A stretch of DNA of 64,000 nucleotides from Halobacteriales archaeon YIM A00010 (GCA_025041175.1 JAKCFJ010000001.1:62001-126000), one strand, 5' to 3'. Positions 7,950 through 16,166 are shown, counted from the stretch's first letter. Program-made: numbers and translations. The notes: generated from the letters alone by a model not told the origin.

Positions 7950-8579
7950 TCACTCCGTGAGCTCGACGGCCAACGGAAGGCCGACTTCCAGCTTCATTCC
8001 GACGGTGGGAACGGCGACGCGTTCGGCCCACTCCTGGTACGCTTCGCGGCTCGTGAACGCCTCGATGTACGGGCAGATCGCCGCCTCGACGGCGGTCGCT
8101 GCGTCGGCTCCCTCTTCAGCGTGATTGGCTTCGGCCACGCCAAACGACATGACTACGTCCGGAGGCGTGGTGGTGAGCGCTCCAGTCGGCGCTATTCGTC
8201 CCTCGATCTCCTCGCCTCCTGGACTTTCCGTGTGGAACTCGACGGGTTCGTCCGCGATGTGGGCCAGCATGACCGCATCGAAGAAACACACGAAGTGGTG
8301 CGTTTCCCCTCCCAGCCGCGCGTAATGCGGCTCGTCGGGAGTGGTGTGACAGAGATCCGTGGCAGTGAGGGGGTGGTCGACTGCGCGTCGTGTGAACGAG
8401 ACGAACCCCCCGAGCGTTGTGATTGGCTCCGTGCCGAAACGATCGCCCAGTGCCCGTGCCAACTCCTGTGGCAGTCGTACGTTCAGTATGGGTCGCTCAC
8501 CGAGCCAGTAGCCACCGGTCTCACTCGTCTCCGATTGTTCGAACGTCGATGCACAGCAATCGCGCGTTTGGTCCGACAT
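7950..8579 (-). CDS. MerB-like organomercurial lyase family protein
   Basis: A 209-residue protein resembling alkylmercury lyase MerB, which breaks carbon-mercury bonds. The MerB active site uses Cys-x2-Asp plus a distal Cys. Here HHFVCFFDAVML provides C98 and D101, and AAICPYIEAFTSREAYQEW provides C169, so all three catalytic positions appear to be present. Two extra cysteines (C8, C9) lie near the N-terminus. No MerA reductase or mercury transporter is nearby, so either the mercury is handled elsewhere or the protein has another role. It is divergent from an HxlR-type regulator across 76 bp carrying a probable operator. A TATTTATA element is centred about 28 bp upstream of its ATG. Confidence 0.8.
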   Translation of the reverse strand: MSDQTRDCCASTFEQSETSETGGYWLGERPILNVRLPQELARALGDRFGTEPITTLGGFVSFTRRAVDHPLTATDLCHTTPDEPHYARLGGETHHFVCFFDAVMLAHIADEPVEFHTESPGGEEIEGRIAPTGALTTTPPDVVMSFGVAEANHAEEGADAATAVEAAICPYIEAFTSREAYQEWAERVAVPTVGMKLEVGLPLAVELTE

Positions 8580-8584
8580 ACACC

Positions 8585-8638
8585 GTTACTTTGATAATCG
8601 AAGTATTTATACTGTCAACTCCAAAATACAAAAGTAAC
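8585..8638. promoter_or_regulatory. Divergent promoter with bracketing inverted repeat (merB-like / hxlR)
   Basis: The 76-bp gap between the two divergent genes contains TATTTATA at 8604-8611, which can be read as a TATA box on either strand. It is bracketed by an 8-bp inverted repeat, GTTACTTT at 8585-8592 and AAAGTAAC at 8631-8638. The centre of symmetry (8611.5) falls at the edge of the TATA element. This is the expected geometry for a dimeric winged-helix regulator controlling both genes. Confidence 0.55.
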
Positions 8639-8655
8639 TCCATCAGCTCGAACCC

Positions 8656-9027
8656 ATGACCGACGGCACGCCCACGGATGATACAGTCGAATCGTTGCCG
8701 GAGGAGTCACGGTGCTACTGTCCGCTCGGCGGCGTGATGACGCTGCTCAGCCGGAAGCACGCGATGGAGGTGGTCTGTATCGTGGGTGCGCTTGGACCGG
8801 TCAGATACAGTGAGATCGAGACCGCGTTCGGCGAGGTGAGCAGTTCCACGCTCTCGACGCGCCTGAACGAGTTGACCGAGGCCGAACTCCTTTCGCGCGA
8901 GCGCCACGGGGAGATCCCTCCCCGCGTCGAGTACGAGCTTACCGCTGACGGTCAAGAGCTTCGTGAGCGGTTGGTTCCGTTGGTGCGGTGGGTCGAGAAC
9001 CGAAACGGGTCGCTGGGACTCGGCTAG
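8656..9027 (+). CDS. HxlR-family winged-helix regulator with N-terminal cysteines
   Basis: A 123-residue HxlR-type transcription factor: a CPLGGVM N-terminal motif, LLSRKHAMEVVCIVGALGPVRYSEIETAF (helices 1-2), SSSTLSTRLNELTEAELLSRE (recognition helix and wing) and a C-terminal dimer helix. Cysteines 20, 22 and 41 could form a thiol or metal sensor; HxlR proteins often respond to reactive electrophiles or thiol stress. Being divergent from a MerB-like gene suggests it controls that gene. Its TAG stop overlaps the stop of the convergent MATE gene at a shared CTAG. Confidence 0.85.
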   Translation: MTDGTPTDDTVESLPEESRCYCPLGGVMTLLSRKHAMEVVCIVGALGPVRYSEIETAFGEVSSSTLSTRLNELTEAELLSRERHGEIPPRVEYELTADGQELRERLVPLVRWVENRNGSLGLG

Positions 9028-10511
9028 TCGTCCGTCGTGGGTTCGGTGACGGTCGTTTTCTCGTACTGTTCGCTCAGGCTATCGCTGCGCGTGGTGCGTC
9101 GGAACCAGAGATAGGCGACGACGGCTCCGAGGAGGTTTGCGACGGCAAACGAGAGCCAGATCCCGCGCGTGCCCAGAACGGTCGAGCCGAGCCACGCTAG
9201 CGGGAGTTGCACCCCGACCACGCCCACCGTGATCACCGCGGCGGTGAGGGTTTTGCCGGCCCCCCGGAAGCCGCCGAGGTACGCGCGTCGCACGCCGGTC
9301 CCCCCGAACGTGAGCGCCGTCAGCTGCATGAACGTCGCGGTCGCGTCGATCACGGCCGCGTCCGTAGTGAACACGGCGGCGATCGGGCGCGCCCCGAGAA
9401 AGACGACCACGCCGAGCGCGGTGAGCGCGACCGCCATCACGCGCGCGCCGTAATGGTTCGTGCGCTCGGCGCGGCCGTGTTTTCCCGCGCCGATGTTCTG
9501 ACCGGTCATCGTCTCGATCCCCTGTGAAAACGCGATCGCGGGGAGGAAGATCACCGAGAACACGCGGGTGCCGATCCCGTAGGCGGCCACGACCGGCTCG
9601 GGGTACGCCGCGATGATGAACAACAACACGTTTGTCGACAGCGCAACCCCAGTTCCCTCGATCGAGGCCGGAACGCCGAGATCGATGAACTGGCGGGCGT
9701 AGCCGAGATCCGGCACCATCTGCTTGAGGTTGATCTGGACGCCGCGCTCTCCCCGAAACAGGATCACCAGCCCGACCACGAACGCGAGCAGCCGCGAGAA
9801 CACCGTTGCGATCGCTGCGCCCTCGATTCCCGATCCCGTGAAGCCGGTCAGGGAGAGCGCCATCGATTCGACGCCGTCCAGCCCAAGATAGCCGAACAGC
9901 GGGTTATCGGTGAAGCCGAAAATGAGGAACGGATCGAGCACGATGTTGAGCACGACCGACCCGAACATCACCCCCATCGGCGTCACGGTGTCGCCGTAGC
10001 CACGCATCAGTGCGATGAACACCGCGAACCCGAACATGGCGAACAAGCCGATCGAGATCATCTGCATGTACGCCGTTGCCGGCGGGATCACGCTTTCTGT
10101 TGCCCCCAACAACACGAGATACTCATCGACGAAGACGTAGCCGACGCACCCCAACAGCACCGACGCGATCAGCGAGAACGTGATCGTCTGGGACGCGGCG
10201 TATTCGGCGTTGTCCTCCTGGTCGGCACCGACGTGTTGGGCCACGAGCACGCTCCCGGCGACGGACACGCCGAGCGCGAGCGAGAACAGCAAAAACACCA
10301 TTGGAAACGCGAAGCTGATCGCCGCGAGCGCGGTCGTGTCGTACTGTCCGAGCCAGAACGTGTCCGCGAGGTTGTACGCCGTCTGCAACAGGTTCGTGAC
10401 GATGATCGGAGCGGAGAGATACAGCAACGGCTTCCCGATCGGTCCCGATGTCAGATCCAAATCGTCCGCAGGATTGACGAACAGACGACGAAGCCCGTCG
10501 AGTGCGCTCAC
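9024..10511 (-). CDS. MATE family multidrug/cation efflux transporter
   Basis: A 495-residue integral membrane protein of about twelve helices, arranged as two homologous six-helix halves. Typical MATE segments are PLLYLSAPIIVTNLLQTAYNLADTFWLG near the N-terminus and FAMFGFAVFIALMRGYGDTVTPM in the first half. It exports cationic or organic compounds using a Na+ or H+ gradient. The 549-bp region upstream holds no gene. Convergent with hxlR; there is no partner gene to suggest a substrate. Confidence 0.9.
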   Translation of the reverse strand: MSALDGLRRLFVNPADDLDLTSGPIGKPLLYLSAPIIVTNLLQTAYNLADTFWLGQYDTTALAAISFAFPMVFLLFSLALGVSVAGSVLVAQHVGADQEDNAEYAASQTITFSLIASVLLGCVGYVFVDEYLVLLGATESVIPPATAYMQMISIGLFAMFGFAVFIALMRGYGDTVTPMGVMFGSVVLNIVLDPFLIFGFTDNPLFGYLGLDGVESMALSLTGFTGSGIEGAAIATVFSRLLAFVVGLVILFRGERGVQINLKQMVPDLGYARQFIDLGVPASIEGTGVALSTNVLLFIIAAYPEPVVAAYGIGTRVFSVIFLPAIAFSQGIETMTGQNIGAGKHGRAERTNHYGARVMAVALTALGVVVFLGARPIAAVFTTDAAVIDATATFMQLTALTFGGTGVRRAYLGGFRGAGKTLTAAVITVGVVGVQLPLAWLGSTVLGTRGIWLSFAVANLLGAVVAYLWFRRTTRSDSLSEQYEKTTVTEPTTDD

Positions 10512-10952
10512 GTGCCTACGTTCTCCCGCTGCGCCCCGCCGCGGGCCGTCTCGGCCGGTGGCGACGCTGGCAGCGATGCCGGCGACAGCGGTTGTGCCGC
10601 TGCGCTCGTCGTGTCTGTCCCACGGGTCTCCTTACCGTCGAAATGTCTCCAATAAGTGTCATTATCACCCACTCCGGACTAGCCACACCAAGCCAGCACC
10701 GATTACAACCGACTGCTTGGGCGGACAAATACGTTCTGTGAGTGTGTCACACCAACACAATGTTGGCGGCAGAAACACCGATCGGCACGTCCCAGTAAGA
10801 ATATTTATTACTGTTCGAGAGAAGATCCGAACGCCGGGACGGCGCTTTTCTCGTCAGACCGGCAACAGACAACTCACCCCCTCATCGCCCGACACCGCTG
10901 GGAGGTCGGCCTCGTCTCAGCGGCTCCCTCGTCCGGGTCGTCTCGCTGTCTC
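10512..10952. other. Intergenic region with small palindromes, no gene seen
   Basis: Between the MATE start and the repeat element that precedes the aldehyde dehydrogenase stop. It contains two short perfect inverted repeats: CCAACA-CAA-TGTTGG at 10752-10766, and CAGTAA with TTACTG (10793-10798 and 10808-10813) around an A+T core GAATATTTA. No frame looks coding. An untranslated RNA or a distal regulatory site of the MATE gene is possible but unsupported. Confidence 0.4.
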
Positions 10953-11061
10953 ATACTGTCGGTCGTGGATCGTCGACCACTCGACGGCCTATTCAGCCAG
11001 GTACGTGCTCCATGCGCCCGACAACGCCACTGTCGAGTCACGGGCGGATAACCGACAGTAT
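10953..11061. repeat. Terminal-inverted-repeat element, subtype GGT, at the aldehyde dehydrogenase 3' end
   Basis: A 109-bp element with perfect 11-bp ends, ATACTGTCGGT (10953-10963) and ACCGACAGTAT (11051-11061). Its right end runs into the stop codon (TGA on the minus strand, 11061-11063) of the aldehyde dehydrogenase gene. The interior differs from the other copies but the length is nearly the same. Confidence 0.75.
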
Positions 11062-12590
11062 CAGTTGTCGGTCGTGATGTCCGCCGAGAGACCTTGTGCC
11101 ATCTCGATATCCTTGGAGTTGTTGAGCGTCCACGCCGTTCGTTCGGTGACGGCCTCGATGACTTCCCGCGCGCTGGGGTAGCCGTTGCCCGATTTCTTCA
11201 CGCCGCCAAAGGGAAGCTGCACTTCGGCACCGATACACGGGAGGTTGCCGTACGCCAGCCCCAGCTCGGCGTGATCGCGGAAGTAGTTGATCTGTCGGTA
11301 GTCCTCGGAGATGATCGCCCCGGCCAACCCGTAGGGCGTGTCGTTTTGGATCTCGACCCCGCGCTCGATGTCGCCCGAGTATTTCATGAGCGCGACGTGG
11401 GGCGCGAACACCTCTTCGCGGATACACCGCGTCTCGCCCGCGTCGTCGTAGTCGATCTCGTAGACGAACGGCCCGACCCAGTTCCCGCGGTCGTCGGGGG
11501 CCTCTTCGGCGTCGAGTTCGGCCCGGTCGACGAGCACGTCCGCTCCTTCCTCGCGTGCGAGCGCGTTGTACTCGTGGAACCGCTCGACCTGGCGCTGTTC
11601 GATCAGCGGTCCCATGAACGTGCTCTCATCGAGTGGCTCGCCGACGGCCACGCTTTCTGCAAGCTCGACGAACCGCTCTTTGAACTCCTCGTACACGTCC
11701 TCGTGGACGATGAGCCGCTCGCTCGACACACACCGCTGGCCCGTGGTCTTGAAGGATGACATCACGGCCGAGTGGACGGCCACGTCGAGATCCGCTTGGT
11801 CGGTGACGAGCACCGCGTTCTTCCCGCCCATCTCGCAGGCGGCGGTGGTTCCCGGCCGGGAAGCGACCTTTCCGGCGATCTCGTGGCCGACCTCCGCGCT
11901 CCCGGTGAACAACACCGTATCCACGGCCGGGGCGTCGACGATCTCCGAACCGGCGTCGCCGTATCCCTGGACCATATTGAACACGCCGTCGGGAATCCCC
12001 GTCGACTCGAACAGCTCAGCGATGGTCTGTCCACACAGCGGCGTCTGCTCTGCGGGCTTCCAGACGACGGTGTTGCCCTCCACGAGCGCGACTGCCATGT
12101 GCCAGAACGGGATCGCTACGGGGAAGTTCCACGGTGTAATGCAGCCGACGACGCCCACGGGCTTGCGGCGCATGTAGGCGTCCTTGCTCGGAATCTCGCT
12201 CGGAACCACGTCGCCGTGGGGGTGGCGCGCGTCGCCGGCGGCCCACTCGACCATGTGGGCAGCCTCGACCACGTCGGCTTTCCCCTCCGATATCTCCTTG
12301 CCGCACTCTTTGGTCACGGTCTCGCCCAGCTCCTCGGTTCGCTCTTTGAGTTCGTGGTAGATCTCCCACAGATACTCCGCGCGGTCGATGTGGGAAAGGT
12401 CGTGCCACTCCTCGAACGCTCCCTCCGCCGCCGCGACGGCGCGCTCGACATCCGTTTCGGTCCCGCGCCGGAACGTCCCGAGCGTTTCACCGCTCGCTGG
12501 GTTCTCCGATTCGAACGTCTCCTCACCAGCGCCAGCGACGAATTCACCGCCGATGTAGTGGTCGTGTACCTCCATCGTCTGTTGGCTCAT
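11061..12590 (-). CDS. NAD(P)-dependent aldehyde dehydrogenase
   Basis: A 509-residue member of the ALDH superfamily, oxidising an aldehyde to the acid in the cytoplasm. Cofactor and catalytic motifs are all present: TPWNFPVAIPFW (residues 152-163), FTGSAEVG (228-235), general base E253 in CEMGGKNAVLV and nucleophile C287 in GQRCVSSER. The length is normal. The substrate is not inferable; succinate semialdehyde or related aldehydes are common for this type. The TGA stop is formed by the end of a terminal-inverted-repeat element. A 170-bp upstream gap separates it from the divergent VapB-like gene. Confidence 0.92.
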   Translation of the reverse strand: MSQQTMEVHDHYIGGEFVAGAGEETFESENPASGETLGTFRRGTETDVERAVAAAEGAFEEWHDLSHIDRAEYLWEIYHELKERTEELGETVTKECGKEISEGKADVVEAAHMVEWAAGDARHPHGDVVPSEIPSKDAYMRRKPVGVVGCITPWNFPVAIPFWHMAVALVEGNTVVWKPAEQTPLCGQTIAELFESTGIPDGVFNMVQGYGDAGSEIVDAPAVDTVLFTGSAEVGHEIAGKVASRPGTTAACEMGGKNAVLVTDQADLDVAVHSAVMSSFKTTGQRCVSSERLIVHEDVYEEFKERFVELAESVAVGEPLDESTFMGPLIEQRQVERFHEYNALAREEGADVLVDRAELDAEEAPDDRGNWVGPFVYEIDYDDAGETRCIREEVFAPHVALMKYSGDIERGVEIQNDTPYGLAGAIISEDYRQINYFRDHAELGLAYGNLPCIGAEVQLPFGGVKKSGNGYPSAREVIEAVTERTAWTLNNSKDIEMAQGLSADITTDN

Positions 12591-12749
12591 GTGGCAATAC
12601 TTGCACCACCCAGGTTAAAAACCACCCGACTATAATTCGAGGAACATACACGCCGTTCGACGGGCGGAACACTGCACGGTCTTGGTCATTACCTTTGGGC
12701 TGGTAGCGTTCGGTATCCGTGATTTTCCCCCTATGCACAAGCCACTGGT

Positions 12750-12767
12750 ATACACAGTTATGTGTAT
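12750..12767. promoter_or_regulatory. Inverted repeat overlapping the VapB-like start codon
   Basis: A perfect 7-bp inverted repeat ATACACA-N4-TGTGTAT spans 12750-12767, covering the first possible ATG (12760). Antitoxins commonly repress their own promoter, so this is a good candidate autoregulatory operator. Confidence 0.45.
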
Positions 12768-13011
12768 GAGATCTCCCGAATACCGGACCCTCCGTCTCAC
12801 ACGGGACGCATACCGACAGCTGAAACGACGAAGACGGGACGACGAATCGTTCTCCGACACCGTCTCTCGGCTTGCGGGTGAGCGATCACTGCTCGATCTG
12901 GTTGGCATCCTCACGGACGAAGAGGCCGAGAAAATGCGCGCGGCCATCGAAGAACAGCAAGATCGAACCTACGAGCGCCTCGATCACCGCACCGAACGGT
13001 TGGATTCGTGA
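12760..13011 (+). CDS. VapB-type antitoxin-like protein, no toxin partner
   Basis: An 83-residue protein of the archaeal VapB (former DUF217) type: an N-terminal ribbon-like part (EYRTLRLTRDAYRQLKRRRR), the family signature DESFSDTVSRLAG, and a charged C-terminal helix that would hold a PIN toxin. The following gene is a thioesterase, so the toxin is missing or encoded elsewhere. Starts at 12760 and 12766 are both possible. The inverted repeat over the start suggests autoregulation. Confidence 0.75.
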   Translation: MCMRSPEYRTLRLTRDAYRQLKRRRRDDESFSDTVSRLAGERSLLDLVGILTDEEAEKMRAAIEEQQDRTYERLDHRTERLDS

Positions 13012-13057
13012 TCGTCGATCCGGGGGAATCACAACAGTGGAACGGTATCGATGGGAT

Positions 13058-13450
13058 ATGAGTGACGTTCCCCACGAACTCCGCGAGCGAATCGCGGGGG
13101 ACCCGTTCTGTGCGGCGTTGGACATCGATCTCGTTGCGCTCGAACCCGGGTACGCGGAAACCCGCATGACAGTCACCGAGGAGCTGCTGAACTTCCACGG
13201 AACGCTTCACGGCGGCGCGCTGTATTCGCTCGCCGACGCCGCGTTCGCCGGGGCGTCGAACTCACACGGCGACACTGCAGTTGCGCTCGAAACAAACATC
13301 TCGTATCTCGCTGCCGTCGAACCGGAAACCACGCTCACCGCGGTTGCCGAGGAGACACACCGGACAGGGCGGACCGGCGAGTACGAGGTCGTCGTTACCG
13401 GTGATGGCGAGCGCGTGGCCACGTTCCGGGATCGGGTCTATCGACCGTGA
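13058..13450 (+). CDS. PaaI-family hotdog thioesterase
   Basis: A 130-residue hotdog-fold acyl-CoA thioesterase. The motif NFHGTLHGGALYSLADAAFA (about residues 45-64) is the PaaI signature, including the HGG and the following acidic residue used in catalysis. PaaI proteins typically hydrolyse phenylacetyl- or hydroxyphenylacetyl-CoA, releasing trapped CoA. The ATG at 13058 gives a compact domain; the longer upstream frame overlaps the vapB-like gene. A mobile-type repeat begins 5 bp after the stop. Confidence 0.88.
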   Translation: MSDVPHELRERIAGDPFCAALDIDLVALEPGYAETRMTVTEELLNFHGTLHGGALYSLADAAFAGASNSHGDTAVALETNISYLAAVEPETTLTAVAEETHRTGRTGEYEVVVTGDGERVATFRDRVYRP

Positions 13451-13455
13451 GTCAG

Positions 13456-13567
13456 ATACACCGTCGGTCATATCCATTGATACGCTACGATCGCTTGTTG
13501 GGTGCGTCGCGGTCGATCCCGTGGTGAACAGGCAACCGAGTGTTCCAAGGCCCATGACCGACGGTAT
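13456..13567. repeat. Terminal-inverted-repeat element between convergent genes
   Basis: A 112-bp element with inverted ends CCGTCGGTCAT (13461-13471) and ATGACCGACGG (13554-13564). It fills almost the whole 126-bp gap between the 3' ends of the thioesterase and pcm. It has diverged slightly (CCG for CTG) from the other copies but shares GTGGTGAAC and GGCAAC inside with the nested copy at 5.7 kb. Confidence 0.7.
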
Positions 13568-13576
13568 ACTTCGTTC

Positions 13577-14200
13577 TCACCCACGCATCGGGACGAACTG
13601 GACGTAGCCGTCGGTGGTTCGGGTCAGCGATCCGTCCGCTTCTTTCTGGGCGATGACGAGCTGCTGTCGTGCTTTCCCGACCGGTGCGACGATCCGCCCG
13701 CCCGGGACGATCTGTTCGACGACCGGACCGGGAAGCTCGGGGGTGGCACACGTCAGATACGCGGCGTCGTAGGGCGCGTGTTCGGGCCATCCGTCGCGTC
13801 CATCGCCTGCTTTGACGCGCACGTCGTAGCCGAGGCGATCGAGCTGTTGCTGGGCTGATTCAGCGAGATCGGGCACGTACTCGACGCTGGAGACGGTCGT
13901 GTCGACGAGTTCGGCAACGACGGCGGCGTGATACCCACAGCCCGTCCCGATTTCGAGCACCCGGTCCTCGGGCGACAGCGCGAGCCGGTCGGTCATGATG
14001 GCGACCATGTGGGGAGCGCTGATCGTCTGGCCGTGGCCGATCGGGAGCGGCCGGTCGTGGTAGGCTTGCTGGACGTGGCTTTCGGGGACGAACTCGTGGC
14101 GAGGAACGGCACCGACGGCGTCGAGCACCGACTCTCTGTGTATCCGATTGCTCCGGGAGAGAACGTCTACGAGTCGTTCGCGGTCTTTCTCTCGGGTCAT
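13577..14200 (-). CDS. pcm: Protein-L-isoaspartate O-methyltransferase
   Basis: Uses S-adenosylmethionine to methylate isoaspartyl residues, starting repair of damaged proteins. It has 207 residues, the usual length. The substrate region is VPRHEFVPE...AYHDRPLPIGHGQTISAPHMVAIM, and the SAM-binding motif is LEIGTGCGYHAAVVAEL. It is followed, in the same direction and 12 bp upstream, by the HVO_0476-type zinc protein gene, so the two probably form one transcript. Confidence 0.93.
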   Translation of the reverse strand: MTREKDRERLVDVLSRSNRIHRESVLDAVGAVPRHEFVPESHVQQAYHDRPLPIGHGQTISAPHMVAIMTDRLALSPEDRVLEIGTGCGYHAAVVAELVDTTVSSVEYVPDLAESAQQQLDRLGYDVRVKAGDGRDGWPEHAPYDAAYLTCATPELPGPVVEQIVPGGRIVAPVGKARQQLVIAQKEADGSLTRTTDGYVQFVPMRG

Positions 14201-14212
14201 GGGTTTATACTG

Positions 14213-14863
14213 CTACCACGCCGACCACGCGGAGCTGGATTCGTCGTCCGCGTACACGCGCTGGATGTCCTTTGCCGTCGCGGTGTCGCCGTCGAAATCG
14301 AGGTGTTCGTGGTTGTAACCGGCCGCGTCGTCCCGCAGCTTGATCGATTTGATCGTGAACGTCTCATCGCCCAACTCCTGGGTCGCGCCGACGGTGAACT
14401 CCTCGTCGCCGGGAACGAGCGCGTCGATGCTGCGGGTCTGGTCGTGCCGACCGTCGGTTGGGTTCAGCGTGATGGGGAGGGACACGTTGTCGACCGCACG
14501 CGTCCAGATCGTCTGCACCTCCTCGACGGGCGCGCGCTCGGTCCGTTCTTCGTCCAGTTCGAGCGACGTGATCCGGGCCGTCATGAGCATCTCCTCGGTG
14601 TCGACGATAAACTCCTCTCCGACTGCAAGCTCTTCGGACGCTGGCGCGTCCACCTGGGTGTGAAACGACTCACCCTCCTGGGAGACGATCACGTCCCGCT
14701 CGACGGTGCTCTCCTCTTCGATCTTCGTTTTGTGGACGTGGTCGCAGTCGGTGCACCGGACGGTCGCCTGCCCCCCCGAGGAGAGCAGTTCGTGGACCGT
14801 CGGCGCGTCCGGAGAACAGGCCGGACACGCCGTCGGAACGTGCGTCGGCGTTGAATCGCTCAT
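14213..14863 (-). CDS. HVO_0476-family zinc-finger protein
   Basis: A 216-residue conserved haloarchaeal protein. The N-terminal zinc ribbon has C13-x2-C16 and C37-x2-C40 (PTACPACSPD and VRCTDCDHVH). The remainder is beta-rich, containing two or more strands of the type GEEFIVDTEEMLMTARITSLELD. No function has been established for the family to my knowledge; a nucleic-acid or protein-binding role is likely from the ribbon. It is coupled with pcm (12-bp gap). Confidence 0.82.
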   Translation of the reverse strand: MSDSTPTHVPTACPACSPDAPTVHELLSSGGQATVRCTDCDHVHKTKIEEESTVERDVIVSQEGESFHTQVDAPASEELAVGEEFIVDTEEMLMTARITSLELDEERTERAPVEEVQTIWTRAVDNVSLPITLNPTDGRHDQTRSIDALVPGDEEFTVGATQELGDETFTIKSIKLRDDAAGYNHEHLDFDGDTATAKDIQRVYADDESSSAWSAW

Positions 14864-15188
14864 ACTGACGCTATTCGCTGCGACGGTAAAGGGCGTTCGT
14901 CACGCCACTGTGTGGGTGATCGTCGCTCACGGAACCGTCCGCTCACTCGCTCGCTTCGTCCGCTGTTCGTGGAGCCGGCAGCTCCACCCGTTCGCCGTCG
15001 GCGTAGACGGTCGCCTTAACAACCTCATTGCCCAGACCGATGAACTCTTTATACGCTGTTGCGTCAAAAAATACAGCATGTAAAAATACGCAACAAGACA
15101 TAAGGGTCGGAATCAAACTCCAGCCCGGAACCGAGACCGACGTGTTCCGGATCAGCGCGGCAGACGAGATTCTTGAATACTCACTCGA
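14864..15188. other. Intergenic region with duplicated gene end and A+T-rich hairpin
   Basis: A 325-bp gap. Positions 14967-15011 repeat, with one mismatch, the 3'-coding segment of the aminopeptidase gene at 15192-15236. Between them, TGTTGCGT (15057-15064) and ACGCAACA (15088-15095) form an inverted repeat around an A-rich centre. A plus-strand stretch at 15110-15180 reads as a plausible protein fragment (KLQPGTETDVFRI, then SAADEILEYSLD) without start context. The remainder, next to 14863, should contain the promoter of the HVO_0476-type gene. Confidence 0.55.
14967..15011. repeat. 45-bp direct repeat, downstream copy
   Basis: It matches 15192-15236 at 44 of 45 positions. On the minus strand it encodes VYADGERVELPAPR and then continues TADEASE before a stop, which looks like the original end of the aminopeptidase. 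Each copy contains a hairpin, GTGGAGC-CGGCA-GCTCCAC. Confidence 0.8.
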
Positions 15189-16166
15189 TCATCGTGGAGC
15201 CGGCAGCTCCACGCGTTCGCCGTCGGCGTAGACGGTTGGCTCCCGGATAATGCCGTCGAGATGCAAGGGGGCGTCGGTGTCGCCGCCGATGCCGGCGTCG
15301 TCGCCGATGGCGATGTGAACAGTGCCGGCGGCCTTCTCGTCGAGCAACACCGAGCCGACCAGCTCGGTGACGGCGACGTTCGTGCCGATGCCCAGCTCTG
15401 CGAGGTTGTACGCGTCCTGCCCGACCTCCTCGGCAGCCGTTTCGACCTGCTCGCGGATCCGATCGTCGCTGATCGTGGTGACGTAGCCGTCTGCGACCTC
15501 GAACGTGAGCGTCTGCTCCGGATCGAGCAGCCCGTACGGCATCATCGTCCCGTCGACCACGAACGTTCCGGTCGCCGATTCGGGGCTGATGAACGTCTCT
15601 CCGGCCGGTAAGTTCGACATCTCCCCCGGTTCGTGAACGATGCCGGTGTCCTGTCGCCACTCCCGGTCCGCCACGTCGAACGCGATGTCGGTGCCGGCCG
15701 AGGCCGTCACCCGGATCTCGCTCGCGTCGACCACCTGCTCGAACACCGCCCGGCTGTGGCGTTCGATCGCCTCATAATCGGCGTCGAGACCGGTCGTGAA
15801 CACCTCGTCGGTGATGCCGGGGAGGGTGGCAACGCGCGTGCCGGCGTCGTTCGCGTCCGACCGCGCCCGCGTGTGGCTCAAACTCTTGGTGGTGGGTGCG
15901 AGCACCACGTCGCCCTCGCGCATCGCCGCGGCCACCGGTTCGGGCGGCTCCTCGCCGTGTTGGTCGCCTGGCGGATACCGGAGTATCGTCGTGTCGTCCG
16001 TTCTCTCCCGGGCAGCGCGGTACAGCGCCTCTCCGATCGGCTCGCGCTCGTCGTCGGTGACGACCACACAGCTTTCGTCGCTTTTCAGTCCCATGCATTG
16101 GTCGATCGCCGTTTCGGCTGCGATGGCCCGCTCGGATCGATCACCGTCGGTTGTCGGCTCGGACAT
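15189..16166 (-). CDS. M29-type aminopeptidase-like protein (first paralog)
   Basis: A 325-residue protein of the thermophilic metalloaminopeptidase (M29, AmpS-like) family, which removes N-terminal residues from peptides using a dinuclear metal centre. Putative ligands are E in NLAELGIGTN, H in GTVHIAIGDD, and the H-x-D of PLHLDGII. The N-terminal half is shorter than in classical members. The start MSEPTTDG at 16166 is preferred over an upstream ATG at 16220. The 3' end has been altered: a 45-bp coding segment is repeated 225 bp downstream, so this gene now ends at PAPR. A paralog lies at 18490-19590. Confidence 0.8.
   Translation of the reverse strand: MSEPTTDGDRSERAIAAETAIDQCMGLKSDESCVVVTDDEREPIGEALYRAARERTDDTTILRYPPGDQHGEEPPEPVAAAMREGDVVLAPTTKSLSHTRARSDANDAGTRVATLPGITDEVFTTGLDADYEAIERHSRAVFEQVVDASEIRVTASAGTDIAFDVADREWRQDTGIVHEPGEMSNLPAGETFISPESATGTFVVDGTMMPYGLLDPEQTLTFEVADGYVTTISDDRIREQVETAAEEVGQDAYNLAELGIGTNVAVTELVGSVLLDEKAAGTVHIAIGDDAGIGGDTDAPLHLDGIIREPTVYADGERVELPAPR
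15192..15236. repeat. 45-bp direct repeat, copy inside the aminopeptidase 3' end
   Basis: The coding copy of the repeat at 14967-15011. The distance between the starts of the two copies is 225 bp, a multiple of three. The 180 bp in between are unrelated to the gene. Confidence 0.8.

Noticed and set aside
10750-10815. Two small palindromes suggesting an RNA gene or operator
   Set aside because: Arms of only 6 bp and no nearby start codon; kept as a note in the region entry but not called as a site.
15028-15231. Plus-strand ORF with KLQPGTETDVFRISAADEIL
   Set aside because: It starts inside the duplicated/inserted segment and runs into the antisense of the aminopeptidase. It could be a fragment of another gene, but no family could be assigned.
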